Below are positions 38,255 through 46,941 of a stretch of DNA of 64,000 bases, one piece after another. Position 1 is the stretch's first letter, and each line of letters begins with the position of its first letter. Made by a program: the position numbers and the translations under genes. The notes beneath the pieces were generated by a model. It made no database searches, was not told where the DNA came from, and saw only the letters and a program-made list of their open reading frames with translations. This stretch comes from Paenalcaligenes suwonensis (GTDB taxonomy: Bacteria; Pseudomonadota; Gammaproteobacteria; Burkholderiales; Burkholderiaceae_B), in NCBI RefSeq assembly GCF_011290505.1, contig NZ_JAANPV010000005.1, positions 186,001 through 250,000 of the forward strand, written 5' to 3'.

Positions 38255-38305
38255 ATACATCTCCTCTTTTTTTGCTTTTGGTTCAGATCACTTCGTGCGC
38301 CAGCG

Positions 38306-38806
38306 TTATACCAATGCGCTATCCATCAGCGCCATTTCCTCGCTAGTCATCAGTTTTTCTATATCTACCAGGATCAGCATGCGCTCATCCAAGGTGCCTA
38401 TACCGGTTAAGTACTCGGTAGAGAAGGCTGTACCAAATTGCGGTGCATCGCTAATCTGCGAGTTTTGCAACACCAGCACATCCGATACGCCATCCACCAC
38501 TACCCCCACAACCCGTGAACCTAGGTTCAGGATAACGACGACAGTTTGGTGGTCGTAACTCACTTCATCTAAATTGAATTTGATGCGCAAATCTACGATA
38601 GGTACGATCACGCCGCGCAGGTTGGTCACCCCTTTGATAAAAGAGGGAACGTTCGCGATGCGTGTCACGCTTTGAGCGTCATAGCCGCGAATTTCCTGCA
38701 CTTTCAGAATATCAATACCGTACTCTTGCTGCGCGAGGATAAACACCAGATATTCTTTACCCGCACCTTCGTTCTGATTATCGTGTTTGCTTTCTATAGT
38801 CGACAT
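38306..38806 (-). CDS. cheW: CheW, chemotaxis coupling protein
   Basis: CheW couples receptors to CheA. The 166 residues contain a single CheW domain with [40 protein letters not shown] with VIPIVDLR, and [13 protein letters not shown]. It is 23 bases downstream of cheA and is followed by the chemoreceptor gene. Confidence 0.98.
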   Translation of the reverse strand: MSTIESKHDNQNEGAGKEYLVFILAQQEYGIDILKVQEIRGYDAQSVTRIANVPSFIKGVTNLRGVIVPIVDLRIKFNLDEVSYDHQTVVVILNLGSRVVGVVVDGVSDVLVLQNSQISDAPQFGTAFSTEYLTGIGTLDERMLILVDIEKLMTSEEMALMDSALV

Positions 38807-38829
38807 GTGTACTCCGTACTGAAATTTCT

Positions 38830-40890
38830 TTAGCTCAGCGAACCAACACGGTCACGCGTTAGTCGGTGCAAGGCAAAAACATCTACGATCAAGGCAACAC
38901 TACCGTCCCCCAAGATGGTGGCGGCCGATATGCCCGGTATTTTTCGGTAGTTAGCTTCTAGGTTTTTCACCACCACTTGGTGCTGGCCAATAAGGTGATC
39001 CACCAACAAGGCAAAGCGCATGTCTTCTGCCTGCAAGATGACCGCAATAGCCTTAGTCATGTCGGTTTCTGCCCCGTCAACCGAGAAAATATCTCCCAGT
39101 GAAATAACCGGCAGATACTCACCCCGTACATGAATCACATGGTCGTCGTTAGACAACTGACGTAATTGCTCTGTAGTGGGCTGCATGGATTCCGTCACAT
39201 GGCTAAGCGGCAAAATAAAGGTTTCATTGCCCACCTGTACCGACATGCCATCCAGAATCGCCAAGGTCAGTGGCAGCACAATACGCGTGGTCGTACCATT
39301 GCCTTCACGCGAGAACATTTGCACATGCCCGCCCATGCTCTGGATATTACGGCGCACCACATCCATCCCTACGCCACGGCCAGATATCTCGGTGACCTTC
39401 TCTGCGGTGGAAAAACCAGGCGCAAACAGCAATTGCCACAACTCGTCATCAGGAATGTTGTCATTACTGATTAGGCCTTGTGCCATCGCCTTTTTAAGAA
39501 TTTTTTCACGATTCAAACCACCACCATCGTCTATTACTTCGATGATGATATGACCGCCCTGATGCTGAGCCGACAGGGTTAAGGTGCCTTCACGGCTTTT
39601 ACCTGCTGCCTCACGTTTTTCAGGAGTTTCAATACCGTGGTCAATACTGTTACGCACCAAATGAGTCAGCGGATCAATAATGCGCTCAATCAGGCTTTTA
39701 TCCAGTTCGGTACTTTGCCCTTTGGTCACTAAACGTATTTGCTTATCCAAACGTGCGGCATTTTCACGCACCACACGCGGGAATCGGCTAAACACATAGT
39801 CCATAGGCATCATACGAATGGACATCACCGACTCTTGCAAGTCACGTGCATTACGCTCTAACTGCTCAATGCCATTGATTAATCTATCGTGTACGACTGG
39901 GTCCAGCGTAGAGGCCGTTTGCACCAACATGGCTTGGGTGATCACTAGCTCACCCACCAAGTTAATAATTTGGTCTACACGTTCCACACCCACCCGTATC
40001 GTGCTGGACTCACTGCGTGCATTGTTGCTGGCACTATTTTTGGCTTTGGCCGCAGGAGCAGGCTTAGCTTCTGGCGCTTCAGCCACAGCAGTTTCGGGTT
40101 CAGCTGGTTTTTCCTCTACCACCGTGGCAGGAGCTTCTACAGGAACCTCGGCCACAGAGGGCGCAACTGCCGTATCAGCAGCAGGCAACGCTTCGCGCTG
40201 AACACTGATTTGGTCTTCGTTCACCACAAAGCAGCACACAGCGATTAAATCATCGGCGCTAGCAGTGGTTTGCAGCCACACCGTTAACTCTGTGTCGGTA
40301 CTTTGCTCATGCAGCACATCACCCATGATGGCCATTTCATCTTTAAGTACCGCAATATCTTTAGCACTGCTACGCTGCACACGCACGCACAACGGCAGAT
40401 TCTGCGAATCCGCAGCAGGTGCTGCCGCAACTACAGCTTGCGCCACCACGGGCTCGGCCACTACAGCAGCGGGTGCTGATACACCCTTTTTATGCTCTTC
40501 GGCCAGTTGACGCAATTGAGCGCAAATGCGCTGATACGCTTCTTCATCAGGATCTTCTTCCTGACGGTAGGCTGCTACTTGATCCGTCAACACGTCCTTA
40601 GTCTCAAGAAATAAATCAATCATTTCCTTACGCAAGGACATTTCACCGTTGCGCACCAAATCCAGCAAATTCTCTAGTAAATGGGTGGTCTCTGCTAGGT
40701 GACCAAAACAGCCAAAGGTGCCTGCTCCCCCTTTGATAGAATGGGCGGCGCGAAAAATGCCGTTCAGCTTGTCTATGTCTGGGTTCTCAAGATTGAGCTC
40801 CAGCAACAAGCTTTCCATGTCTGTCAGCAGTTCATCTGCTTCATCAAAAAACGTCTCAAAAAACTGGCTTAAATCAACGCCGGAGCTCAT
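38830..40890 (-). CDS. cheA: CheA, chemotaxis histidine kinase
   Basis: CheA autophosphorylates and passes phosphate to CheY and CheB. Domains in the 686 residues: P1 with the phosphorylated His50 in [14 protein letters not shown]; an Ala/Pro/Glu-rich linker and P2-like region (about 130-285); dimerisation P3; the ATPase domain with [12 protein letters not shown] (N box), VIDDGGGL (G1) and [11 protein letters not shown] (G2); and a C-terminal CheW-like domain. It follows motB by 62 bases. Confidence 0.98.
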   Translation of the reverse strand: MSSGVDLSQFFETFFDEADELLTDMESLLLELNLENPDIDKLNGIFRAAHSIKGGAGTFGCFGHLAETTHLLENLLDLVRNGEMSLRKEMIDLFLETKDVLTDQVAAYRQEEDPDEEAYQRICAQLRQLAEEHKKGVSAPAAVVAEPVVAQAVVAAAPAADSQNLPLCVRVQRSSAKDIAVLKDEMAIMGDVLHEQSTDTELTVWLQTTASADDLIAVCCFVVNEDQISVQREALPAADTAVAPSVAEVPVEAPATVVEEKPAEPETAVAEAPEAKPAPAAKAKNSASNNARSESSTIRVGVERVDQIINLVGELVITQAMLVQTASTLDPVVHDRLINGIEQLERNARDLQESVMSIRMMPMDYVFSRFPRVVRENAARLDKQIRLVTKGQSTELDKSLIERIIDPLTHLVRNSIDHGIETPEKREAAGKSREGTLTLSAQHQGGHIIIEVIDDGGGLNREKILKKAMAQGLISNDNIPDDELWQLLFAPGFSTAEKVTEISGRGVGMDVVRRNIQSMGGHVQMFSREGNGTTTRIVLPLTLAILDGMSVQVGNETFILPLSHVTESMQPTTEQLRQLSNDDHVIHVRGEYLPVISLGDIFSVDGAETDMTKAIAVILQAEDMRFALLVDHLIGQHQVVVKNLEANYRKIPGISAATILGDGSVALIVDVFALHRLTRDRVGSLS

Positions 40891-40952
40891 GCGTGATTCC
40901 TTCGTAGAAATAGGGTCCGAACAAGAGTAGTCATTGCACTGATTGATCTACA

Positions 40953-41867
40953 TCAGGGGTCGTAAAACGGACCTGCAATTTCTGGCACCATAGTTTCGCC
41001 AGCTTTGATCAAGCTTTGCAGATCGTGTCCTACGTCTTCGTACTGATTCTGAGCGTCCAACCGTTGTTCTGCTCTCTGGTTCAATACGACAATACTGATA
41101 CGTCGATTTACGGCTGCTGCGGGATTATCTTTAACTAAACTAATAGTGTCGGCCAAACCTAGCATTTGTTTGATTTTTGACTCGCCCAAACCACCTGCCA
41201 CCAACTCGCGTCTGGCTGCATTGGCGCGGTCTGCCGAGAGCTCCCAGTTGGAGTACTCGCGCTCACCACGCGCATATTGGAAGGAGTCTGTATGACCGGC
41301 CACCTGTATACGGTTAGGCAGTGCGTTTAATGGGCTACTTAACGCACGCAAAATACTGCGCATATACGGCTCTACCGTTGCGCTACCCAACATAAACATG
41401 GGGCGATTTTGTTTGTCGATAATTTGGATGCGCAAGCCGTCTGGCGTCATGTCTATCAGCAATTGATCCTTGAACTCATTCAAGATCGAATCGCTATCAA
41501 TCACATCCAGCAGCTCTTCACGTAAGTCTTCTAAGCGTTCTATATCGCGACGATGGCTATCGGGGTCCGCCCCATTTAGCGGCATCACACTAGGAATCAC
41601 ACTAGGATTGCCACCCGGAATGACAGAACGAGAGGCATCCGAGCGCATCCCTCCCGACACCGCTTCAGCTAATGGCATACGAAAATACTCAGCAATGGTT
41701 TGCAGCTCTTCACGGGGAATCAGCGACAAAATCCACATCACCAAGAAAAATGCCATCATGGCCGTCACGAAGTCGGCATAAGCAATTTTCCAACTTCCGC
41801 CATGGTGCTGAGACTCAACAACTTTCTTGCGCCGTACAACAATACGGTCTGGCCTAGACGCACTCAT
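40953..41867 (-). CDS. motB: MotB, stator protein
   Basis: MotB anchors the stator to peptidoglycan and holds the proton-binding aspartate. The 304 residues have a basic N-terminus, one membrane helix with the essential D32 (WKIAYADFVTAMMAFFLVMW), a plug/linker region and an OmpA-like domain (VAGHTDSFQYARGEREYSNW) from about residue 150. This Asp context fits a proton-driven motor. It follows motA by 2 bases. Confidence 0.98.
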   Translation of the reverse strand: MSASRPDRIVVRRKKVVESQHHGGSWKIAYADFVTAMMAFFLVMWILSLIPREELQTIAEYFRMPLAEAVSGGMRSDASRSVIPGGNPSVIPSVMPLNGADPDSHRRDIERLEDLREELLDVIDSDSILNEFKDQLLIDMTPDGLRIQIIDKQNRPMFMLGSATVEPYMRSILRALSSPLNALPNRIQVAGHTDSFQYARGEREYSNWELSADRANAARRELVAGGLGESKIKQMLGLADTISLVKDNPAAAVNRRISIVVLNQRAEQRLDAQNQYEDVGHDLQSLIKAGETMVPEIAGPFYDP

Positions 41868-41869
41868 GA

Positions 41870-42745
41870 TCAGCCTTGTTTATTCGCAGTACTGCGAGAC
41901 TGACGCACGTGGTCTTCCAGCTCGGCAAATGATGGTCTATCGGTGGCGTACAGCACTTTACGGCCAAACTCTACCGCTAGTTGTGGAGGGTAACCGTTCA
42001 AATTCGCCAGCAATGTCACTTTGATGCACTCCAGCACTTTGGCTGCTGCTTCGGTACGACGTTCGATCACGCTCGCAAATGGCGACACAAAACCGTAGGC
42101 CATCAAAATACCTAGGAAAGTCCCTACCATCGCTTTAGAAATTAAATCAGCCAACACGGCAGGAGGCTGATCAACGGAAGCAAGTGCTTTAATTACCCCC
42201 AACACCGCCGCCACAATACCAAAGGCTGGCAACGCATCTGCCACCACATGCATGGCTCTACCGGGGGTATTACGTTCGGCGATAAAAGCTTCGATCTCTT
42301 GGTCCATCAAGGTTTCGATTTCAAACGAACTCATATTGCCGCTGATCATGAGTCGCATGTAATCCGACACAAACACAATCAGTTCTTTTTCCTTCATCAC
42401 CGAAGGGTAGGCAGTAAAAATAGCACTTTGAGTAGGGTCTTCGATGTCACCCTCGATGGACATCAGACCATCACGACGAGCTTTATTCAGCAATACATAC
42501 AGCAGCCCCATTAGCTCCATGTACAACGCTTTGCTATAGGGTGTACGCTTCATCGCTGTTGGGATAGCCCCCATCATCAGCTTGAAAGATTTGCCGCTCC
42601 CCGCTGCAATATAAGAGCCTAATGCAGCCCCACCAATCAGTAACAACTCAAATGGCTGGTAGAGGGCCCCAAGATGCCCACCCAGCGCCACATAGCTGCC
42701 GAATACTGAGAAAAAGACAATAAGATAGCCAAGCAGTATGAACAC
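41870..42745 (-). CDS. motA: MotA, stator protein
   Basis: MotA forms the five-subunit ring of the proton-driven stator. The 291-residue product has four membrane segments (about 1-25, 33-50, 170-190, 205-225), the family segment ALPAFGIVAAVLGVIKALAS and a charged cytoplasmic loop that contacts FliG. It heads the motAB-che transcription unit, separated from flhC by about 185 bases. Confidence 0.98.
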   Translation of the reverse strand: MFILLGYLIVFFSVFGSYVALGGHLGALYQPFELLLIGGAALGSYIAAGSGKSFKLMMGAIPTAMKRTPYSKALYMELMGLLYVLLNKARRDGLMSIEGDIEDPTQSAIFTAYPSVMKEKELIVFVSDYMRLMISGNMSSFEIETLMDQEIEAFIAERNTPGRAMHVVADALPAFGIVAAVLGVIKALASVDQPPAVLADLISKAMVGTFLGILMAYGFVSPFASVIERRTEAAAKVLECIKVTLLANLNGYPPQLAVEFGRKVLYATDRPSFAELEDHVRQSRSTANKQG

Positions 42746-42786
42746 GGTACGCCTTTAAATTAGTGTATCCCTCTTATGATCGCCTT

Positions 42787-42813
42787 AATCCTCGCTAGGG
42801 AAAGCGCCTTTAA
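42787..42813 (-). promoter_or_regulatory. Possible sigma-28-type promoter for motAB-che
   Basis: On the minus strand TAAA is followed after 15 bases by GAGGATTA, matching five of eight positions of GCCGATAA. Its place 42 bases upstream of motA is right for a late-class promoter, but the -10 match is weak and could be chance. Confidence 0.32.
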
Positions 42814-42886
42814 GACGGGTTTTTTATGGGCATTTCATCCATTCAGCACAGTAAACATTTCAAAAACCTGTACTTAGCCACGCAAA

Positions 42887-42918
42887 AAGCGCCTTCTCAT
42901 GGCAATGAGAAAGCGCTT
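42887..42918 (-). terminator. Terminator after flhDC
   Basis: A long stem (aagcgc plus cttctcat, pairing with atgagaaa plus gcgctt, one mismatch) with a 4-base loop lies within the first 50 bases downstream of the flhC stop and is flanked by an A/T-rich run. It probably ends the flhDC transcript before motA. Confidence 0.7.
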
Positions 42919-42930
42919 AGGTTCTGTCGC

Positions 42931-43521
42931 TTAGAGTGATGCTGTTTGTTTGGTGGCGCTTTTAGTCGCCGTTGTTTTACGAGCACGTTTCGCTTGTGTC
43001 TTGCCAGCGCGTGGTGGCGGTCTGCAAATCGCACACACAAAGCCTGCCGACGGGTCATGCGCATGCGCCACAAACTGTCCGGCACATTGCTCGCACGACG
43101 ACAACTGCACCATGCCGCTTTCAAAAAAACGCAGCAGCATCCATGCTCGTGTAAAGCTCAGCACAGGTTCTTCGTCGGGATCTATGCCATCACGGCCTGC
43201 ATTGGCCTGCTCAAGATAGATGCGATAGCTTTCTACTAAAGCCTGCGCCTTACGGGCAGGTGTTACCTCATCCATATAGCGGTAAACACTGTAAAACATA
43301 CTGGAATGTATGTTCGGCAACCAGGTCATGAACCAGTCTACAGAGAACGGCAACATACCTTTGGGTGGAGAGCAACCCCGAACTTCCCGGTACAGCCTCG
43401 CCAAACGGTCGTAACTTAAGGAGGTTTCTGCCTGCAACACCTGCAGCCTAGCCCCCAACTTAATCATTTCTGTTGCTAGGCTGATGTCTTCAGCTTCTTT
43501 AGCAACACTACGCGTAGCCAT
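42931..43521 (-). CDS. flhC: FlhC, flagellar master regulator subunit
   Basis: FlhC with FlhD forms the activator of early flagellar operons. The 196-residue product has the zinc-binding cysteines C143/C146 (SSCEQCAGQF) and C163/C166 (GFVCAICRPP) expected for the family. The last 25 residues form a Lys/Arg/Thr/Ala-rich basic tail. It lies 20 bases after flhD. Confidence 0.97.
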   Translation of the reverse strand: MATRSVAKEAEDISLATEMIKLGARLQVLQAETSLSYDRLARLYREVRGCSPPKGMLPFSVDWFMTWLPNIHSSMFYSVYRYMDEVTPARKAQALVESYRIYLEQANAGRDGIDPDEEPVLSFTRAWMLLRFFESGMVQLSSCEQCAGQFVAHAHDPSAGFVCAICRPPPRAGKTQAKRARKTTATKSATKQTASL

Positions 43522-43541
43522 ACACCACTACCTGAAAAACG

Positions 43542-43862
43542 TTAGGCGCTAACCATTGTGCGCTGGGACAGCAAAATTGTGGAGTGCGCCTGCTGCAACA
43601 CGCCACCCAATACATCTTGAGTCAGGGTAGACAACAACTCGTAGTCATTCAGTCTGAATGCACACAGCAATGTGTTGGAAGCAGACAGCTTGACCAGTTG
43701 AGCAGGAGACAAGCGCAGCACGGTTTCAGCCACATCAGCATCAAAACCCAATCTGTACATGCCCGCAGCAAAATTTTCACGCAAGAGGCGCTGTGCCAGC
43801 ATGAGATAAGACAGATTTACTTCCTGAATATCGCTTAACAACGTGTTTTCCGTGACGGACAT
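43542..43862 (-). CDS. flhD: FlhD, flagellar master regulator subunit
   Basis: FlhD is the partner subunit of FlhC in the class I regulator. The 106-residue all-helical product has the conserved segment [20 protein letters not shown] and a C-terminal part with [19 protein letters not shown]. It is preceded by the AT-rich region 43863-44337, which presumably contains its promoter and regulatory sites. Confidence 0.96.
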   Translation of the reverse strand: MSVTENTLLSDIQEVNLSYLMLAQRLLRENFAAGMYRLGFDADVAETVLRLSPAQLVKLSASNTLLCAFRLNDYELLSTLTQDVLGGVLQQAHSTILLSQRTMVSA

Positions 43863-44379
43863 GGCGCCTTCCTTGCAAAAACCACAAATGACACATTTCT
43901 AACACAAAAATAACACATGTAGAAACGTAACAAAAATTCATAAACCGAAACAAAAACAATCAAAGCATACAGAAAATTGTATTTTTTCGGAATTTATACA
44001 CAAAAGAATAATAATTGAGCTTTGTATTATGCGATTTACGTATAAGTCTTAACGAATATTAACAGAAGCCAAACAAAACTCCTACTTACGAGCCCCTGTA
44101 AAGCATGACAAAGATCAAACAATGTCAGTAAATTTACATTTTGATGTAATAAAAGCAACATAACATTACATGCAATCACTATAGAAACCATTGTTTTCGC
44201 ATAATTTTGTTACATCTATTCATGTACTCCATGCATGAAGACACATCTCATATGCGTTTTTAGGCTGCCCTGCTCTATTTGTTGATCGCCCTCACCCGCC
44301 CTATACGCTCTCATGGCACAAAAACCAGAGCAGCCGTATGATAAAGACCCTTTTATCAAGAAGCGGCACCCTCTTGACC
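43863..44379. promoter_or_regulatory. flhDC leader: AT-rich flhDC/glpK divergent regulatory region
   Basis: About 0.5 kb between flhD (minus) and glpK (plus) with no convincing gene. It is far richer in A and T than its neighbours, has many short runs of A and of AACAC/ACACAT repeats on the flhD side, and ATG-rich repeats such as catgtactccatgcatgaag (44221-44240). Known biology makes flhDC leaders a hub for many regulators and often a long untranslated region. I could not assign a specific promoter or CRP site. Confidence 0.5.
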
Positions 44380-45873
44380 ATGACTTATATACTGGCCCTT
44401 GATCAAGGCACCTCTAGCTCTCGTAGCCTTCTGTTTGATAGAGAGGGCCGTTGCATTGCCCAAGCTCAACAAGAGTTTGCCCAGCACTTTCCCCAATCAG
44501 GGTGGGTAGAGCACGATCCACACGACATTTGGGCATCACAGCTGGCCACCGCCACACAAGTCCTAAAAGAAAGTGGTATTGCGGCCTCACAACTGTCTGC
44601 CATAGGCATTGCCAACCAACGCGAAACCACCCTAGTGTGGGATAAACAAACCGGCGAACCTATACACCCTGCCATCGTGTGGCAAGACAGACGTACCCAG
44701 CCCTTATGCCAACAATTAATTGATGCCGGTCACGAAACCTTTGTCACCGCCAAAACTGGGTTGCGGTTAGACCCTTACTTCTCGGCAACCAAACTGCGCT
44801 GGATACTGGAGCACATACCAGGTGCATTACAACGCGCTCAGAAGGGAGAGCTGGCTTTTGGCACGGTAGATAGTTGGTTAATGTGGAAGCTGACTAGCGG
44901 CCAACAACACCTCTGTGATGTAAGCAATGCCTCTCGCACCCTGCTGTTTAATATCCATACCCAAGAATGGGACAGTGAGTTACTCACGCTGTTTGGCATT
45001 CCCCACGCCGTATTACCCACCGTACGCGCCTCGTGCGACGACTTTGGGCATACCACCCCTTCCTTATTTGGCGCAGCTATTCCTATACGTGGCGTAGCCG
45101 GTGACCAGCAGGCCGCTCTATTTGGCCAAGCTTGCTTTGACGAAGGAATGGTAAAAAACACCTACGGCACAGGTTGCTTTATGTTGATGCATACCGGCCA
45201 CCACGCATTGAGCTCAGAGCACGGCTTGCTGTGTACCAGCGCCGCACAACCCACAGCCAAGTCCCCTCAATACGCCTTAGAAGGTAGCGTTTTTATAGGG
45301 GGAGCCGTCGTGCAATGGCTACGTGATGGGCTTAAAGCCATTTCTGCCAGCCACGAAGTGGAGGCCTTAGCGGCAACCGTATCAGATTCCGATGGTGTCA
45401 TTCTTGTACCTGCCTTCACTGGCTTAGGTGCTCCCTACTGGGACCCCGATGCCCGTGGCAGTATCACAGGTTTAACACGTAATACATCGATGGCGCATAT
45501 AGCCTATGCCGCACTAGAAAGCATTGCATTTCAAAGCACTGCCCTCTTACAAGCGATGCTTCACGATGCCCAAAAAAATGCTATTGTGCTAAAAGAATTG
45601 CGCGTAGATGGTGGCGCTTGCAGCAACAATATGTTGATGCAATTACAGGCTGACTTGCTAGGCATTGACGTGGTACGCCCCGCCATGATTGAAACCACAG
45701 CACTGGGTGCAGCCTACCTAGCAGGACTGGGCTGTGGCTTGTTTAGCTCACACGCAGAGCTAAGTCAGCACTGGCGTATAGACAGACGCTTCTCCCCCCG
45801 CACAACGGCAGATGAACGGGCTCAACGCTTTGAACACTGGGAACGCGCGGTACGACGTACACGCACCCTCTAA
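44380..45873 (+). CDS. glpK: Glycerol kinase
   Basis: GlpK phosphorylates glycerol to glycerol-3-phosphate. From the ATG giving [20 protein letters not shown] (the family start) the protein has 497 residues, normal length; an in-frame ATG 42 bases upstream has a GAG-type binding site but adds residues not seen in the family. FGGY features include [25 protein letters not shown] and [14 protein letters not shown]. There is no glpF or glpD next to it. Confidence 0.95.
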   Translation: MTYILALDQGTSSSRSLLFDREGRCIAQAQQEFAQHFPQSGWVEHDPHDIWASQLATATQVLKESGIAASQLSAIGIANQRETTLVWDKQTGEPIHPAIVWQDRRTQPLCQQLIDAGHETFVTAKTGLRLDPYFSATKLRWILEHIPGALQRAQKGELAFGTVDSWLMWKLTSGQQHLCDVSNASRTLLFNIHTQEWDSELLTLFGIPHAVLPTVRASCDDFGHTTPSLFGAAIPIRGVAGDQQAALFGQACFDEGMVKNTYGTGCFMLMHTGHHALSSEHGLLCTSAAQPTAKSPQYALEGSVFIGGAVVQWLRDGLKAISASHEVEALAATVSDSDGVILVPAFTGLGAPYWDPDARGSITGLTRNTSMAHIAYAALESIAFQSTALLQAMLHDAQKNAIVLKELRVDGGACSNNMLMQLQADLLGIDVVRPAMIETTALGAAYLAGLGCGLFSSHAELSQHWRIDRRFSPRTTADERAQRFEHWERAVRRTRTL

Positions 45874-45887
45874 CACATAGACAACTT

Positions 45888-46367
45888 ATGCTTCAGAAAA
45901 TCCTTGTAGCCATCGCCCTATTTCTACTGATCTTACTTGCACTAAGTTTTGGCGAAAGCATACTGGCCTCATTTTTTAGCTGGATCAGTTGGCTAACTGG
46001 TTCCTTAGTACAGAACATCAATGACCTGTATGTACTGACCGCCAACTATGTCAGCGCCCAACCCTTTAAAGTAGTACTGGCCGTCATCTTGACCGTACCA
46101 GCCTATTACTGGTTAAGCCGTCGCGACAAAGAAAAAGGCGAACAGCAGCCCTCACAACGCAAAACAGCTATTTTACTGGCCTTCTTTTTGGGCTGGCTAG
46201 GGGTACACCGTTTCTATCTCGGTAAATACGGTAGTGGGATACTGTATATATTGCTGTGTGCGATCTACCCACCGCTAGCGGTACTGCTGGGCTGGATGGA
46301 TGCTATTCGCTACTTCAGCATGACGGATCAAGGCTTTGCATTACGCTACTCGCGACGTGTGTCGTAG
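45888..46367 (+). CDS. TM2-domain membrane protein
   Basis: A 159-residue membrane protein with an N-terminal hydrophobic segment, a second segment around residue 60-75, a basic linker (SRRDKEKGEQQPSQRK), and a C-terminal TM2 domain (about 93-145): two membrane helices with the family turn GWLGVHRFYLGKYGSGI and the following LLGWMDAIRYF. Its function is unknown. It is 14 bases after glpK, so probably co-transcribed. Confidence 0.8.
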   Translation: MLQKILVAIALFLLILLALSFGESILASFFSWISWLTGSLVQNINDLYVLTANYVSAQPFKVVLAVILTVPAYYWLSRRDKEKGEQQPSQRKTAILLAFFLGWLGVHRFYLGKYGSGILYILLCAIYPPLAVLLGWMDAIRYFSMTDQGFALRYSRRVS

Positions 46368-46490
46368 GCTAGAGAGAGCAAGCCTACTGATCAACCATTA
46401 GTGACTGCAGCCTAAGGCTAGGCTCTCAACGGATGCAATGAGTTCAAAGCCCACATACTCATGACTGGGCTGCATGAGCCTAAGGCTGCG

Positions 46491-46560
46491 AAAGTGTTTT
46501 TTTATTTGAGACACCAAATAAAAAAACACTTCCATCCGCCTTTTGCTCGTCGCTTGCAGA
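46491..46560 (-). repeat. Palindromic repeat copy A (inverted)
   Basis: A perfect 17-base inverted repeat at 46492-46531 (arms 46492-46508 and 46515-46531, loop agacac). Read on the minus strand the loop is GTGTCT flanked by TTTG and CAAA, and before it lies ggcggatggaa, similar to the ggcggagagaaaa and ggcggaggaaaac of copies B and C. Orientation is opposite to B and C. Confidence 0.75.
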
Positions 46561-46605
46561 GGTTTTTAGGCAGATGATTTCTGTAGGTGTGCATACTTCT
46601 GCACA

Positions 46606-46730
46606 GAAAGGGCTGTAAACCTTCCAATAGCTACATACTCAGGGGGGCGGAGAGAAAATTTTTTTGATTTGGTGTCTCAAATCACAAAAAATTCTTCTGC
46701 AGCTCCCCAGCGCGTGCGATGGATACAGCC
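46606..46730 (+). repeat. Palindromic repeat copy B
   Basis: About 125 bases, starting gaaagggctgtaaacc, with ggcggagag, the hairpin TGATTTG-gtgtct-CAAATCA with flanking T and A runs (about 46659-46691), then ctgcag and ending gcgatggatacagcc. It is clearly similar along its length to copy C. Confidence 0.82.
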
Positions 46731-46808
46731 GTTATCGTGAACCAGTATGACGAGTAAAAGCCCACTCATCGTTAACCCACATCACGAATAAAACCGTATG
46801 ACGCTTAA

Positions 46809-46933
46809 GAAAGGGCGGTAAACCTAGAAATTGCGATACTTCGGAGGAGGCGGAGGAAAACTTTTTTGATTTGGTGTCTCAAATCACAAAAAGTTGTTCC
46901 GCAGTCCCTCAAGCATGTGCGATGAATACAACC
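46809..46933 (+). repeat. Palindromic repeat copy C
   Basis: About 125 bases, starting gaaagggcggtaaacc, with ggcggagg, the same TGATTTG-gtgtct-CAAATCA hairpin (about 46860-46895), then ccgcag and ending gcgatgaatacaacc. Between copies B and C the outer stem changes from T/A to C/G on both sides (aaaattt/aaattc against aaaactt/aagttg), consistent with pairing being kept. Confidence 0.82.
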
Positions 46934-46941
46934 TACAAACG

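Larger units (their letters stand above)
46368..46941. other. 574-base non-coding stretch with three palindromic repeats
   Basis: No convincing gene is seen on either strand. The stretch holds three copies of a stem-loop element (A, B, C, listed separately) centred on GGTGTCTC/GAGACACC, between the TM2 gene (plus) and the SulP gene (minus), which end towards each other here. Confidence 0.75.

Noticed and set aside
46491-46933. CRISPR array
   Set aside because: Only three copies, one inverted, about 100-200 bases apart and diverged; no cas genes.
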